DNA from: Cohaesibacter intestini
GTDB taxonomy: Bacteria > Pseudomonadota > Alphaproteobacteria > Rhizobiales > Cohaesibacteraceae
Reading direction: 5' to 3'
NCBI RefSeq assembly: GCF_003324485.1
Contig: NZ_QODK01000002.1
Coordinates: forward strand, 434,001-498,000
DNA length: 64,000 nt
This document shows, piece after piece, positions 46,011 to 55,041 of the stretch. A program made the position numbers and the translations under genes. The notes beneath the pieces are model-generated. The model saw only the letters and a list, made by a program, of their open reading frames with translations. It made no database searches and was not told the DNA's origin. How positions within the stretch are numbered: position 1 is the first letter of the stretch; each line of letters opens with the position of its first letter.

Positions 46011-47441
46011 CTACCAACGCCAGAAAGCAGGTGTCAGGATTGCCAGTCCAGACAAGATCTCAAGCCGTCCCAGGATCATTTCCATGGCCAGCAGCATCTT
46101 GTCTCCGTCGGGCAAAGTGGTGAAATTGCCCGCAGGACCAATAATTTCCCCAAGCCCCGGCCCAACATTGGCCAAAGCCGTAGCCGACGCACTGATCGAG
46201 GTCATGAAATCCAGACCCGAAATTTCAAGCAAGATGGCAAAGAAGGTGAATGTGCCGAAGAACAGAAAGATCAGGCTCATGGTCGAGACAGCCATTTCAT
46301 CGTCGACAATCTTCAACCCATAGCGCATTGGCCTCACCCGATGTGGATTGACCAGTTTGCCGACCGCATTTTTGAGCACTTCCCACGCCACGACAAAGCG
46401 GAATTGCTTGAGGCCGCCCGATGTCGACCCGGAACAGGCCCCGAAGAATGTCAGGCCAAGGAAGATTGCCCAGAAGAGCGGTCCCCAAAGCTGATAGTCC
46501 CCAGCCGCATAACCCGTCGTCGTCATGATCGAAATGACATTGAACAGCGACAGAACCAGATCATTCAACTCGGTTTCCGGATAGACCATTTCCTTGGCAA
46601 GGAAAATCGCCACTGTCGCTCCAATCACCACTTTCACATACAGCGCAATCTGCGGATCCGCCTCGCGATCAGTCGCGGTCAGGCGAATGAGATACAGAAA
46701 GGGAAGCCCGCCCAGAAACATGAAAAAGGAGGCAGTCAACAAGATGCCCATAGAGTGGAAATGCGCCAGAGACTCATCCGATGTGGAGAATCCCCCCGTT
46801 GATACCGTCGTCATCGCATGATTGACCGCTTCGAACAGGGTCATGCCGAGCAGGAAATAGGCAGACGCACAGGTCACCGTGAGAACCACATAAACGGTGG
46901 CGATCTTGGCCGCCAGATCCTGAATGCGTGGATAGGGATTCTCGCTCTGCTCAGAGCTTTCCAGAAAGAACAGTTTCTGCCCACCCATGCCCAGCACCGG
47001 CAGGATCGCCACCCCGATGGCAACAATCCCCAACCCACCGATCCATTGCATGAAGGAACGCCAGAACAACAGGCCCGGAGCCATGCTATCCAGACCGCTC
47101 AGCACCGTTGAACCGGTGGTCGTCAGGCCGGAAACCGTTTCAAAGAAGGCATCGGCGAAACTCAGATGCAACGAAGAGAAGTAAAGTGGCAGAGAGGCAA
47201 ACAGACTGATCAGGATCCAGATGCCATTGACGAACAGGATCGACTTGCGGATCGACCAGTCTCCCTCCTGTTCACGCACAGCCAGAAACAGCCCGACGCC
47301 AAAGGACAGACAAATCGTACCACTGCCGAAAAAGACCAGCCAATCATCATCGTGAAAGGACAAATCGATGATGGCCGGTAGAAACATCAGGCCGCCAAGG
47401 ATGGCAATCAATATCCCGAGAACAGAGACCATTGGATCCAC
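46011..47441 (-). CDS. trkH: Trk-type potassium uptake protein TrkH
   Basis: 476 residues from GTG at 47441, supported by AGGA with a short spacer; an ATG at 47432 has a longer spacer. Four M1-P-M2 repeats are seen; selectivity-filter-type strands include VSGLTTTGSTVL, TVSTGGFSTSDES, IMTTTGYAAGD and SATALANVGPGLG, each with the filter Gly. The segment FFGACSGSTSGGLKQFRF is the family signature. TrkH takes up K+ with the cytoplasmic TrkA, which is not in the window. Confidence 0.94.
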   Translation of the reverse strand: MDPMVSVLGILIAILGGLMFLPAIIDLSFHDDDWLVFFGSGTICLSFGVGLFLAVREQEGDWSIRKSILFVNGIWILISLFASLPLYFSSLHLSFADAFFETVSGLTTTGSTVLSGLDSMAPGLLFWRSFMQWIGGLGIVAIGVAILPVLGMGGQKLFFLESSEQSENPYPRIQDLAAKIATVYVVLTVTCASAYFLLGMTLFEAVNHAMTTVSTGGFSTSDESLAHFHSMGILLTASFFMFLGGLPFLYLIRLTATDREADPQIALYVKVVIGATVAIFLAKEMVYPETELNDLVLSLFNVISIMTTTGYAAGDYQLWGPLFWAIFLGLTFFGACSGSTSGGLKQFRFVVAWEVLKNAVGKLVNPHRVRPMRYGLKIVDDEMAVSTMSLIFLFFGTFTFFAILLEISGLDFMTSISASATALANVGPGLGEIIGPAGNFTTLPDGDKMLLAMEMILGRLEILSGLAILTPAFWRW

Positions 47442-47611
47442 TCTTTCCTGTCGGCGTACCCTGTCGCCAGCAAACCCGGCGGAAAATACGCCCCTGAAAG
47501 GAGAAAGAAAAGGCAGCTTGTGAATAACAGCTATGCGGCTTTGAGGGGAGAGACTAAGGGAAGATGCTGAGACACGATGAAAAGCAAGGCATTCCGGGCA
47601 AATTCAAGCCC

Positions 47612-47860
47612 TCAGTCCTCGCCTCCGAAGAACTTCTGATAAACGAGTGTTATCAACAGCATATAGCCAGCAGCCAGCGACAGGACGTTTTTCAGAAGCT
47701 CCACCCCATCCGCTTGACCGGTTGCCGGATCAATCAGGCTACCAAACAGGCCATTGGGAAAGGCCGCCCGCATGGTGGCACTCGCGCCCATCAGGGCAGC
47801 GATCGCAAAAGCGAAGAACAAGAGAAAACGAGCGAGCCACGGTGGGATATCAGGAAACAT
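47612..47860 (-). CDS. Unrecognised small membrane protein
   Basis: 82 residues. Two hydrophobic segments (FLLFFAFAIAALMGASATM and NVLSLAAGYMLLITLVY) frame a short loop, FPNGLFGSLIDPATGQADG. The end is FFGGED. No family recognised; short two-span proteins of this type are common near clp genes only by chance. It begins 65 bases after the clpA stop on the same strand, so it may be read through from clpA, since the hairpin between them is weak. Confidence 0.55.
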   Translation of the reverse strand: MFPDIPPWLARFLLFFAFAIAALMGASATMRAAFPNGLFGSLIDPATGQADGVELLKNVLSLAAGYMLLITLVYQKFFGGED

Positions 47861-47898
47861 GGTGCATCAGTCTGGCAAAAGGGAACCCAAATGACAAA

Positions 47899-47918
47899 TG
47901 CCGGACCAAGGCCCGGCA
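47899..47918 (-). terminator. Possible terminator after clpA
   Basis: TGCCGG and CCGGCA pair around 8 bases; on the minus strand TTTGTCATTTGG follows, which is a poor T-run. It may only reduce read-through. Confidence 0.4.
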
Positions 47919-47925
47919 TAGTGTG

Positions 47926-50382
47926 TTATTTCTTCTCGACCTTGGCAACTTTTGGCACGGAGCCACCTTTTTTCGGAGGGGAGCGACGGCGTTTCTTCGG
48001 CGCATCCTTTTCCTTGGCAGCGTCCTCATCCTCTGCCTTGGGCTCGTCCTGAGGATCATCCTCTTGCTCCTTGGCCTTGGATGGCTTGACTGGAGCATCT
48101 TCGAGTACGGTGAGGAACAGTTTCTCCATATTGTCGAGATCGATATCGACCTTGACGGTGCCGCCTTTGGTCAGCTTGCCAAACAGGATCTCCTCGGCCA
48201 ATGGCCGCTTGATATGTTCCTGAATGACACGCCCCAACGGACGCGCTCCCATCTTCGGATCATAGCCTTTTCTGGCAAGCCATGCGGTCGCGGCATCGGT
48301 CAACTCGAATGTCACGCCACGATCGGCAAGCTGCGCTTCAAGCTGCATGACGAACTTGCGCACCACCTGATGCACCACTTCAGTCGGCAGGGCACCAAAG
48401 GGAATCACCGCATCCAGACGGTTGCGAAATTCCGGTGTGAAGAGCTTGTTGATCGCTTCTTCATCATCGCCCGAGCGCGCATTGTTGGTGAAGCCCATGG
48501 CTGGTTTGTCCATTTCGGTCGCCCCGGCATTGGTGGTCATAATCAAAATGACATTGCGGAAATCAACCCGCTTGCCATTGTGATCGGTCAGTTTGCCGTG
48601 ATCCATCACCTGCAACAGGATGTTGAAGAGATCTGGATGGGCCTTCTCGACCTCATCGAGCAGCAGAACGCAATGGGGATGCTGATCCACCCCATCGGTC
48701 AACAAACCACCCTGATCAAAGCCGACATAGCCCGGAGGCGCACCAATCAGACGCGAGATTGTGTGGCGTTCCATATATTCCGACATGTCGAACCGTAGCA
48801 GCTCGACCCCCATCAGGTCGGCCAACTGACGCGCTACCTCGGTCTTGCCCACCCCGGTCGGACCGGAGAACAGATAGTTGCCGATGGGTTTTTCCGGCTC
48901 ACGCAAGCCAGCCCGAGCCAGTTTGATCTGGCTCGTCAAGGCATCGATCGCCTGATCCTGACCGTAAACCATCCGCTTAAGATTGGTTTCCAGATTGCCC
49001 AGAACTTCCTTGTCATCCTTCGACACCGTTTTGGGTGGAATGCGGGCCATTGTTGCGACGGTCGCTTCCACTTCCTTGGCGCTGATGCTTTTGCGGCGCT
49101 TGGATTGCGGCATCAGTTGCTGCGCTGCCCCGGTTTCGTCAATCACATCAATGGCCTTGTCCGGCAATTTGCGGTCATGAATATAGCGGGCCGACAATTC
49201 CACCGCCGACTTAATCGCATCATTGGTGAATTTGACGCTGTGATAGTCTTCGAAATAGGGCTTCAGGCCTTTGAGAATATCGATGGCATCCGGGATGGAT
49301 GGCTCATTGACGTCGATCTTCTGGAAACGACGCACCAAGGCGCGGTCCTTCTCGAAGAACTGACGATATTCCTTGTAGGTCGTAGACCCCATGCATCTGA
49401 GATTGCCCGCAGCGAGCGAAGGCTTGAGCAGGTTGGAGGCATCCATAGCCCCGCCAGAGGTCGCACCCGCACCAATCACCGTATGGATTTCGTCAATGAA
49501 CAGAATTGCCCCGTCATAGTCTTCAATTTCCTTGATGACGCGCTTCAGGCGTTCCTCAAAATCACCGCGATAACGGGTGCCCGCCAACAGGGTGCCCATA
49601 TCAAGGGAAAAGATGGTCGCGCCTTTCAGCACGTCAGGCACCTTGTCCTCGATGATGCGCTTGGCCAGACCTTCGGCAATGGCGGTTTTACCGACCCCCG
49701 GATCACCAACAAATAACGGGTTGTTCTTCGAACGGCGGCAAAGCACCTGAATGGTCCGGTGGATCTCGGCATCACGCCCGACCAGCACGTCGATTTTGCC
49801 GTCGCGCGCCTTGTCGTTCAGATTGACCGCATAGGCCTTGAGCGCTTCGGCACCGCTGGTACCGCCCTCATCCTCTTCACCTTCGAAATCGATATCATCA
49901 TCCTCATCGGTACCGGTCGGCGAAAGCCCATCAGCCATACCGGGCACCTTGGAGATGCCGTGTGAAATATAATTGACCGCATCATAGCGGGTCATGTCCT
50001 GATCATGCAGGAAGTAGGCTGCATGGCTTTCGCGCTCTGCAAAGATAGCCACAAGCACATTGGCTCCGGTCACTTCCTCGCGGCCCGAAGACTGCACATG
50101 GATCACAGCGCGCTGAATAACCCGCTGGAATCCAGCTGTCGGCTTGGCATCAAGCGATTTTTCCAGCACCAGATTGGACAATTCATTGTCGATATAATCT
50201 TGCAGGTTGGCTTCCAACAGACGCAAATCGACCCCGCAGGCACGCATGACAGCGGCTGCATCACTATCTTCGATCAACGCCAGCAGGAGATGTTCCAGTG
50301 TGGCATATTCCTGCGATCGCTCATTGGCGACCGACAGAGCTTTATGCAGGGCAATTTCAAGGCTGTTAGAAAATGATGGCAC
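47926..50382 (-). CDS. clpA: ATP-dependent Clp protease ATP-binding subunit ClpA
   Basis: 818 residues from a GTG start with GAGGAA upstream. ClpA unfolds proteins and feeds them to ClpP. N-domain (residues 1-145), AAA-1 with GDPGVGKTAIAEG and LFIDEIHTVIGAG, AAA-2 with GPTGVGKTEVARQL and LLLDEVEKAHPD. The ClpP-docking loop appears as MGF in PAMGFTNNARSGDDEE. After the core comes a 60-residue acidic then basic tail (EQEDDPQDEPKAEDEDAAK, KKRRRSPPKKGG) absent from E. coli ClpA. clpS lies 9 bases upstream on the same strand. Confidence 0.97.
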   Translation of the reverse strand: MPSFSNSLEIALHKALSVANERSQEYATLEHLLLALIEDSDAAAVMRACGVDLRLLEANLQDYIDNELSNLVLEKSLDAKPTAGFQRVIQRAVIHVQSSGREEVTGANVLVAIFAERESHAAYFLHDQDMTRYDAVNYISHGISKVPGMADGLSPTGTDEDDDIDFEGEEDEGGTSGAEALKAYAVNLNDKARDGKIDVLVGRDAEIHRTIQVLCRRSKNNPLFVGDPGVGKTAIAEGLAKRIIEDKVPDVLKGATIFSLDMGTLLAGTRYRGDFEERLKRVIKEIEDYDGAILFIDEIHTVIGAGATSGGAMDASNLLKPSLAAGNLRCMGSTTYKEYRQFFEKDRALVRRFQKIDVNEPSIPDAIDILKGLKPYFEDYHSVKFTNDAIKSAVELSARYIHDRKLPDKAIDVIDETGAAQQLMPQSKRRKSISAKEVEATVATMARIPPKTVSKDDKEVLGNLETNLKRMVYGQDQAIDALTSQIKLARAGLREPEKPIGNYLFSGPTGVGKTEVARQLADLMGVELLRFDMSEYMERHTISRLIGAPPGYVGFDQGGLLTDGVDQHPHCVLLLDEVEKAHPDLFNILLQVMDHGKLTDHNGKRVDFRNVILIMTTNAGATEMDKPAMGFTNNARSGDDEEAINKLFTPEFRNRLDAVIPFGALPTEVVHQVVRKFVMQLEAQLADRGVTFELTDAATAWLARKGYDPKMGARPLGRVIQEHIKRPLAEEILFGKLTKGGTVKVDIDLDNMEKLFLTVLEDAPVKPSKAKEQEDDPQDEPKAEDEDAAKEKDAPKKRRRSPPKKGGSVPKVAKVEKK

Positions 50383-50391
50383 AGGCGTTCC

Positions 50392-50718
50392 TCACTTCTT
50401 TTCCATAATGCATTGCAGCGGATGCTGGTGTTTCTGGGCAAAATCCATAACCTGTGAAACCTTTGTCTCGGCAACTTCATAGGTAAACACACCACATTCC
50501 CCGACACCATGATGGTGAACATGGAGCATGATCCGCGTCGCGTCTTCCCGTCCCTTGTTGAAGAAGGCCTCCAATACATGCACAACAAACTCCATCGGCG
50601 TGAAGTCATCATTGAGCAGCAGAACGCGATACATATTCGGACGCTTCGTTTTGGGCTTGGCCTTGGTGGCCACCCCAAGCTCTTCATCTTCATCCAGGCG
50701 ACGAATATCTTTACTCAT
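50392..50718 (-). CDS. clpS: ClpS adaptor for N-end rule substrates
   Basis: 108 residues. ClpS binds proteins with Leu, Phe, Tyr or Trp at the N-terminus and gives them to ClpA. The binding pocket is visible: [24 protein letters not shown] with the key Asn-Asp, and [23 protein letters not shown] with the HxxG stretch. A 28-residue charged N-terminal arm precedes it. It is translated just before clpA; this clpS-clpA order is the rule in proteobacteria. Confidence 0.96.
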   Translation of the reverse strand: MSKDIRRLDEDEELGVATKAKPKTKRPNMYRVLLLNDDFTPMEFVVHVLEAFFNKGREDATRIMLHVHHHGVGECGVFTYEVAETKVSQVMDFAQKHQHPLQCIMEKK

Positions 50719-51174
50719 TGCTTAGACTGTCTCCGTCAGATTGTCCGCCCGAATGGGCCGAACCCCTTCTTTGCCAAACCCTGCCCAGCCCAAACCGGCA
50801 CTGGTATTCTTTGGCAAGTCGTAAAAAAATTCAAAGGGAACACGACGTATGCAATATGATACGCAACGCTCCCCTCTCGCCGATCAATAATGTAGGCATC
50901 TTTCCCCGCAATTGTAAGGGCAAGGAGCCTCATTGCCAAATAGTCCGAAAGTCTCTTTTTTTGTGAATCTTTTCAACGTCTTGCTGAACGCGAGTTAACC
51001 ATATGGGCGTGAATCGCCTCGCAAATTGCACTCGGCTCAATTGCTTTTTACCATTTCCTAACCCTGTGTCACTAGGCTGGAGGCAATATGAGAACGAGGC
51101 GCAATTGCGCCCAATCCTGGCCAAAAAAGCGTGCTTCATAGCCGCCGTATGACAAACTTTTAAAAGGACGTCAC
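50719..51174. other. 456-bp divergent intergenic region, clpS and dac
   Basis: No credible gene. It contains the promoters of clpS (leftward) and the carboxypeptidase (rightward), a TTAACCAT at about 50995 that resembles a CtrA half-site, and the palindrome GGCGCAATTGCGCC at 51098-51111, 64 bases before the carboxypeptidase start. Confidence 0.5.
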
Positions 51175-52644
51175 GTGTTTAGAGTAGCGTTCAATGCCCT
51201 TCTTTGTGCAAAAGGGTCACGCCCGGCAATCGCTTGCCTTGCAGCTCTGTTTCTGGCCCTTGCCTCCTTGGGTGCAGCGACCCCTGCTGTCGCCAATTCG
51301 AAATATGCCGCTTACGTCATCGATGTGAAGAGCGGCAAGGTTCTGTTTTCCCGCAATGCCAACTCCTTGCGGTATCCGGCATCGCTGACCAAGATGATGA
51401 CGCTCTACATGTTGTTCGAGCGTTTGGAAAACGGGTCCCTCACCCTCAACAGCCGCCTCAAGGTGTCCAAGCATGCCGCCGCGCGCCCGCCATCCAAGCT
51501 GGGTCTGCGTCCCGGCAGCTCGATCCGCGTGCGCGATGCCATTCTGGCACTGGTCACCAAATCCGCCAACGATGTGGCAGCCACGATCGCAGAAAATCTT
51601 GGCGGCACGGAATCCAACTTTGCCAAAATGATGACGGCCAAAGCCCGTTCCATCGGCATGAGCCGCACCACCTTCAAGAATGCCTCGGGCCTGCCGAACA
51701 AATATCAGAAAACCACGGCCAAAGACATGGCTTTGCTTGGACGTGCCTTGCAGGATCGTTTCCCCAAGCAATATAAATTCTTCAACACCCGGGCCTTCAA
51801 ATATGGCAAGCGGCGTTATGGCAACCATAACCGTCTGCTGGGCCGCGTCAAAGGTGTTGATGGCATCAAGACGGGCTATACCCGCGCCTCTGGCTTCAAC
51901 CTTGTGTCCAACGTCAAATCTCGTGATCGTCACATCGTTGCCGTCGTCATGGGCGGGAAAACAGGTCGCAGCCGCGATGCTCACATGAAAAAGCTGATCG
52001 CCAGCTATTTGCCGAAAGCGAAGTCCGGCCGCCGCCTCACAGCCCTCGTCGTGCCGCGTGCGGGCACCAAACGCAGCTACATCCAGCTAGCCAAACAGGT
52101 TCCATTGCCACGCGCCAAGACCCTGGGTAGCAATGTAGTACTGGCCTCGGCTCAACAGCCTTCCGACATGGTCGCCTCTTATGCTCCTCAGCAGAAGCTG
52201 GCTTCCTTGCCGCGAATCAATCCTACCCTCGATGATGCGTCAGCGATCGAGACGGCGTCTGGCACAGTGACAAACCACAAGCCACGCGTCACCACCGCAG
52301 CTTTGGCCATCCTGCCACGTGCTGCCAACGATCCGATTGGTGATCTGTCGACCCACAGCCCGGTCCTGCCGGAAGCGGCTCCCATTAAGGCACGCCCGTC
52401 CGGTTGGCATATTCAGCTGGGTGCAACACCGAGCCTTGAAGCAGCAAACCGTCTGCTGGCCAAGGCCCGCGCCAAAAACCAGCGCCTGCTGGTAGCCAAG
52501 CTCAATCATACAGAAACCGTTCAGAAAAACAGCGACACCCTCTATCGCGCCCGTTTTGCCGGTTTCGAAAGCAAGTCTGCAGCCCGTTCGGCCTGCAAGA
52601 TCCTGAAGAAACAGAAATTTGCCTGTCTGGCCCTCAAGCCTTGA
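51175..52644 (+). CDS. D-alanyl-D-alanine carboxypeptidase with C-terminal SPOR domain
   Basis: 489 residues from GTG, with AAAAGGA eight bases upstream. A signal peptide ends near ATPAVANS. Penicillin-binding motifs: SLTK (Ser70, Lys73), SAN (Ser130-Asn132) and KTG (Lys232-Gly234), which make it a class C (DacA/DacC-like) enzyme that trims pentapeptides in the periplasm. After a 120-residue linker comes a SPOR domain (GWHIQLGATPSLEAANRLL ... RARFAGFESKSAARSACKIL), which binds denuded glycan at the division site. This pairing suggests action at the septum. Confidence 0.95.
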   Translation: MFRVAFNALLCAKGSRPAIACLAALFLALASLGAATPAVANSKYAAYVIDVKSGKVLFSRNANSLRYPASLTKMMTLYMLFERLENGSLTLNSRLKVSKHAAARPPSKLGLRPGSSIRVRDAILALVTKSANDVAATIAENLGGTESNFAKMMTAKARSIGMSRTTFKNASGLPNKYQKTTAKDMALLGRALQDRFPKQYKFFNTRAFKYGKRRYGNHNRLLGRVKGVDGIKTGYTRASGFNLVSNVKSRDRHIVAVVMGGKTGRSRDAHMKKLIASYLPKAKSGRRLTALVVPRAGTKRSYIQLAKQVPLPRAKTLGSNVVLASAQQPSDMVASYAPQQKLASLPRINPTLDDASAIETASGTVTNHKPRVTTAALAILPRAANDPIGDLSTHSPVLPEAAPIKARPSGWHIQLGATPSLEAANRLLAKARAKNQRLLVAKLNHTETVQKNSDTLYRARFAGFESKSAARSACKILKKQKFACLALKP

Positions 52645-52818
52645 CCGGTGCGAACCCTTGAACCGGTCCGGCAGACGAACCTCCGATCGCCTGCCGGATC
52701 AAAAAATCCTGATCACGACCCGGTTGGTCGATGTGGTCATTGAGTAAAGTTTGTGCGTAACCGATCCGGGTATCATTCCCCGTCCCAGATTGGTCATCAG
52801 TAAAAGAGTAATTGGAGA

Positions 52819-53517
52819 TCAGCCATGTTTTCGCATCAAGACGGCCTTGGCAGCGTTGATCTTGGCAGCAAGAAAAGTCGAGCCCCCCTGGTCAGGGTGG
52901 ACCCGCTTCATCAAACGCCTGTGAGCAGCAGCAACTTCCGCCGCACTGGCATCAGCAGAAAGCCCAAGAATTTGATAGGCTTCCTCCTCGGTCATGGGGC
53001 CAGAATCCGCCGTGCGTCCTTCCCCGTCATGCGTGTCCGTCTCGAATGCGTCACGCCAGTCGGCACGCCGGCCGTCAAGATAGGCTTCAAGTAGATCGCG
53101 GCTTTCGCGATCCATCCGGATTTCGTCATAGAGGCTGATCAACTCAGCCTCTGACAATCCATCAAGATCCCGCCCTTCGAAATGGCCAGCCAGAACCTGA
53201 CCAATGATGATCCCGGTATCATGGTCCAGCGTCATTTCAAGAGCCGCCGTGCGCACCGTTGACCCACGGCCCGTCGCCCGATCAGCCCCCGCTCCGCTCG
53301 GTTTGCGCATCAGCATCCCCCACGCCATCACCGCCACCGGCATTGCCAGAACCCACTGGCGACGCAACAGCAGAAACGCTGCGAACAGGGTCAAAACCAC
53401 GCCTGCAAGCCGATAGAGAAGCTGAACGACATCAGCTGTCTGTGCATAGGCAGCCCAACGCGCCAGACCAACAACCACAACAAACAGCAAAAGACCGGCA
53501 AGCAGATAAACCATCAT
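52819..53517 (-). CDS. Membrane-anchored DnaJ-domain protein
   Basis: 232 residues. Two or three hydrophobic segments at the N-terminus (MVYLLAGLLLFVVVVGLARWAA; LAGVVLTLFAAFLLL; VLAMPVAVMAWGML) are followed by a cytoplasmic part. The last 60 residues form a J domain: EEAYQILGLSADASAAEVAAAHRRLMKRVHPDQGGS, with the HPD motif that stimulates DnaK. The middle region (GHFEGRDLDGLSEAELISLYDE) is conserved in alphaproteobacterial homologues. It resembles Tim14/DjlA-like proteins; its client is unknown. Confidence 0.87.
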   Translation of the reverse strand: MMVYLLAGLLLFVVVVGLARWAAYAQTADVVQLLYRLAGVVLTLFAAFLLLRRQWVLAMPVAVMAWGMLMRKPSGAGADRATGRGSTVRTAALEMTLDHDTGIIIGQVLAGHFEGRDLDGLSEAELISLYDEIRMDRESRDLLEAYLDGRRADWRDAFETDTHDGEGRTADSGPMTEEEAYQILGLSADASAAEVAAAHRRLMKRVHPDQGGSTFLAAKINAAKAVLMRKHG

Positions 53518-53603
53518 CCATCCATCTAAGTGAAGCCGCAGAGCCAGAGACTCACCGCGCGGCGTAAATTTGTCTTCTTATATGGCTTGGCAACCGAAAG
53601 CGA

Positions 53604-54359
53604 TCAATCGGGACTGTTGAGTTTCCGAACCTGCTTTTTCAGCTCCGGCGGCAACAAAGACACATCCCCCCCGGTCGCCGCATAGGCTGCAATGCCTTTG
53701 AGATAGTCTGCCAACTTGTTCTTGGCATGGCTGTCAAACTGACCATAGGCCCCACCCGTCAGTCGGGCAATGTCACGAAAGATCACAGAGGCCAGCGGAT
53801 CACTCCCCTCCTGAAAGACGAATACCGGGATTCCCTTGAGCGCGATATCACCGGCTAGCCCGACAATTTCATCGGGGTTTTCTTCCAGATTGTCGCCCAC
53901 ATAGACAACAGCATTGATTTTGCTCTTTTGGGATTCGGTCTTTACATGCTGCAGGATGCGCCCCAGTTGCGTCCGGCCTGCACGGCAGTCAAACCGCTCC
54001 ATCCACCGCACCATATCGGCCGCTTCCCGAGTCCAACGACTGGCCCTGCATTCCGCCGTGCCACGGAAATAAACCAGCTGCGTTGCCAGTCCCCCATGCT
54101 GGGAGGCAACGGAAAACATCTCACTTTGCAGGGAACAGGCCACATCCCAGGTGGGTTGACGACTCATGGTGGCATCAAGCGCAAAGATCAAATGACCGCT
54201 CGTTGGCTTCAGGCCCTTGGCAGCATGCGCCTGACGGACAAGCTTGGTCTTGGCAAGAAAAGCAGCCACCTGTCCCTTGTCGGCATCGGGGACGACATCC
54301 CTCGCCCGCTGCTCGACCTTCAAGTCTCGCCCATCTTTCGCGCCTTGCTTATCCTTCAT
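53604..54359 (-). CDS. VWA-domain protein
   Basis: 251 residues. A von Willebrand A fold begins at about residue 55: HLIFALDATMSRQPTWD, whose DxTxS takes the place of the metal-site DxSxS; a later VVYVGDNLEENPDE has the Asp. The N-terminal 50 residues are charged. No signal or membrane segment, so it is probably cytoplasmic. The gene lies 87 bp upstream of the DnaJ-like gene on the same strand. Its ribosome site and ATG are present twice in tandem (see the repeat at 54357), which creates a short overlapping reading frame. Confidence 0.83.
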   Translation of the reverse strand: MKDKQGAKDGRDLKVEQRARDVVPDADKGQVAAFLAKTKLVRQAHAAKGLKPTSGHLIFALDATMSRQPTWDVACSLQSEMFSVASQHGGLATQLVYFRGTAECRASRWTREAADMVRWMERFDCRAGRTQLGRILQHVKTESQKSKINAVVYVGDNLEENPDEIVGLAGDIALKGIPVFVFQEGSDPLASVIFRDIARLTGGAYGQFDSHAKNKLADYLKGIAAYAATGGDVSLLPPELKKQVRKLNSPD

Positions 54360-54375
54360 AATGCCTCCCTGCCAT
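54349..54375 (-). CDS. Possible 8-residue overlapping leader of the VWA gene
   Basis: The upstream copy of the duplicated ribosome site starts an ATG at 54375 that reads MAGRHYEG and stops at TAA, eleven bases inside the VWA gene. It exists only because of the 16-bp duplication. No evidence that it is made. Confidence 0.25.
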   Translation of the reverse strand: MAGRHYEG

Positions 54376-54388
54376 AATGCCTCCCTGC
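54357..54388. repeat. Tandem duplication of ribosome site plus start codon
   Basis: Two exact 16-bp copies in direct contact, each reading GCAGGGAGGCATTATG on the minus strand. Each has a GGGAGG Shine-Dalgarno sequence and an ATG. Sixteen is not a multiple of three, so the two ATGs are in different frames. Confidence 0.9.
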
Positions 54389-54455
54389 ATGTTCACGCTG
54401 TCAGTATAGCATCGGATGTGGGGTGAATGCGGAAAAGACACAAGGGGTCAAAGCC

Positions 54456-54890
54456 TCACAACAACCCAAGCTCGGCCAGCTCGCGACGGAAGTCTTCGGG
54501 CAAATCTTCACCGCCCGACAAGGATCGCAAATCCCGCGGCGCATCACTGGCTTTCAAATAGCGCCAGCCCTGAAAGGCACGTTTGGGCTGGGATTCGGTG
54601 CGATGTAAAATCGGCTCCATGACAATCTGACAGCGCGAAATGCCATCGTCGCCCGTCACCTGTCGCAGATCAATGATCGGCTGACGCGCCAGAATCATGC
54701 CTTTGATCACCCAATAAAGCGAGCCGCCGTCAAGAATTTCATCCCGGCGCTTCGGCTTCATCCGCGTGGTGTGAATGTGTTCAAGCGGTTCCCCGTGCGC
54801 CGCCAGCAGGCGATGCCGCCGCTCGACCCAGGCCTCAAGATCGTCAACGGAATCGACGCCGACACAAAGTTTCAACATATGCACTGTCAT
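54456..54890 (-). CDS. DUF1489 family protein
   Basis: 144 residues. The family pattern is LKLCVGVDSVDDLEAWV, THTTRMKPKRRDEILDGGSLYWVIKG (abbreviated HTTRMKPKRRDEILDGGSLYW here) and ILARQPIIDLRQV. The family is almost restricted to alphaproteobacteria and has no known function. AGG lies 5 bases upstream of the ATG. It is read in the same direction as the VWA gene, with about 97 bp between them. Confidence 0.88.
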   Translation of the reverse strand: MTVHMLKLCVGVDSVDDLEAWVERRHRLLAAHGEPLEHIHTTRMKPKRRDEILDGGSLYWVIKGMILARQPIIDLRQVTGDDGISRCQIVMEPILHRTESQPKRAFQGWRYLKASDAPRDLRSLSGGEDLPEDFRRELAELGLL

Positions 54891-55041
54891 GCCTGCTCCA
54901 TATCACGGCCCTTGACCGCAATAAAGAAAAGGTCGCATCAACAACAAAAGAGGTCATGAAATTATACACATTTTGCGCTAAGTTGCAGTTAGGCTCACTT
55001 AAACCCACTGTGGTCCGGCGGAGTTTGTAAGGAAGATTTGA

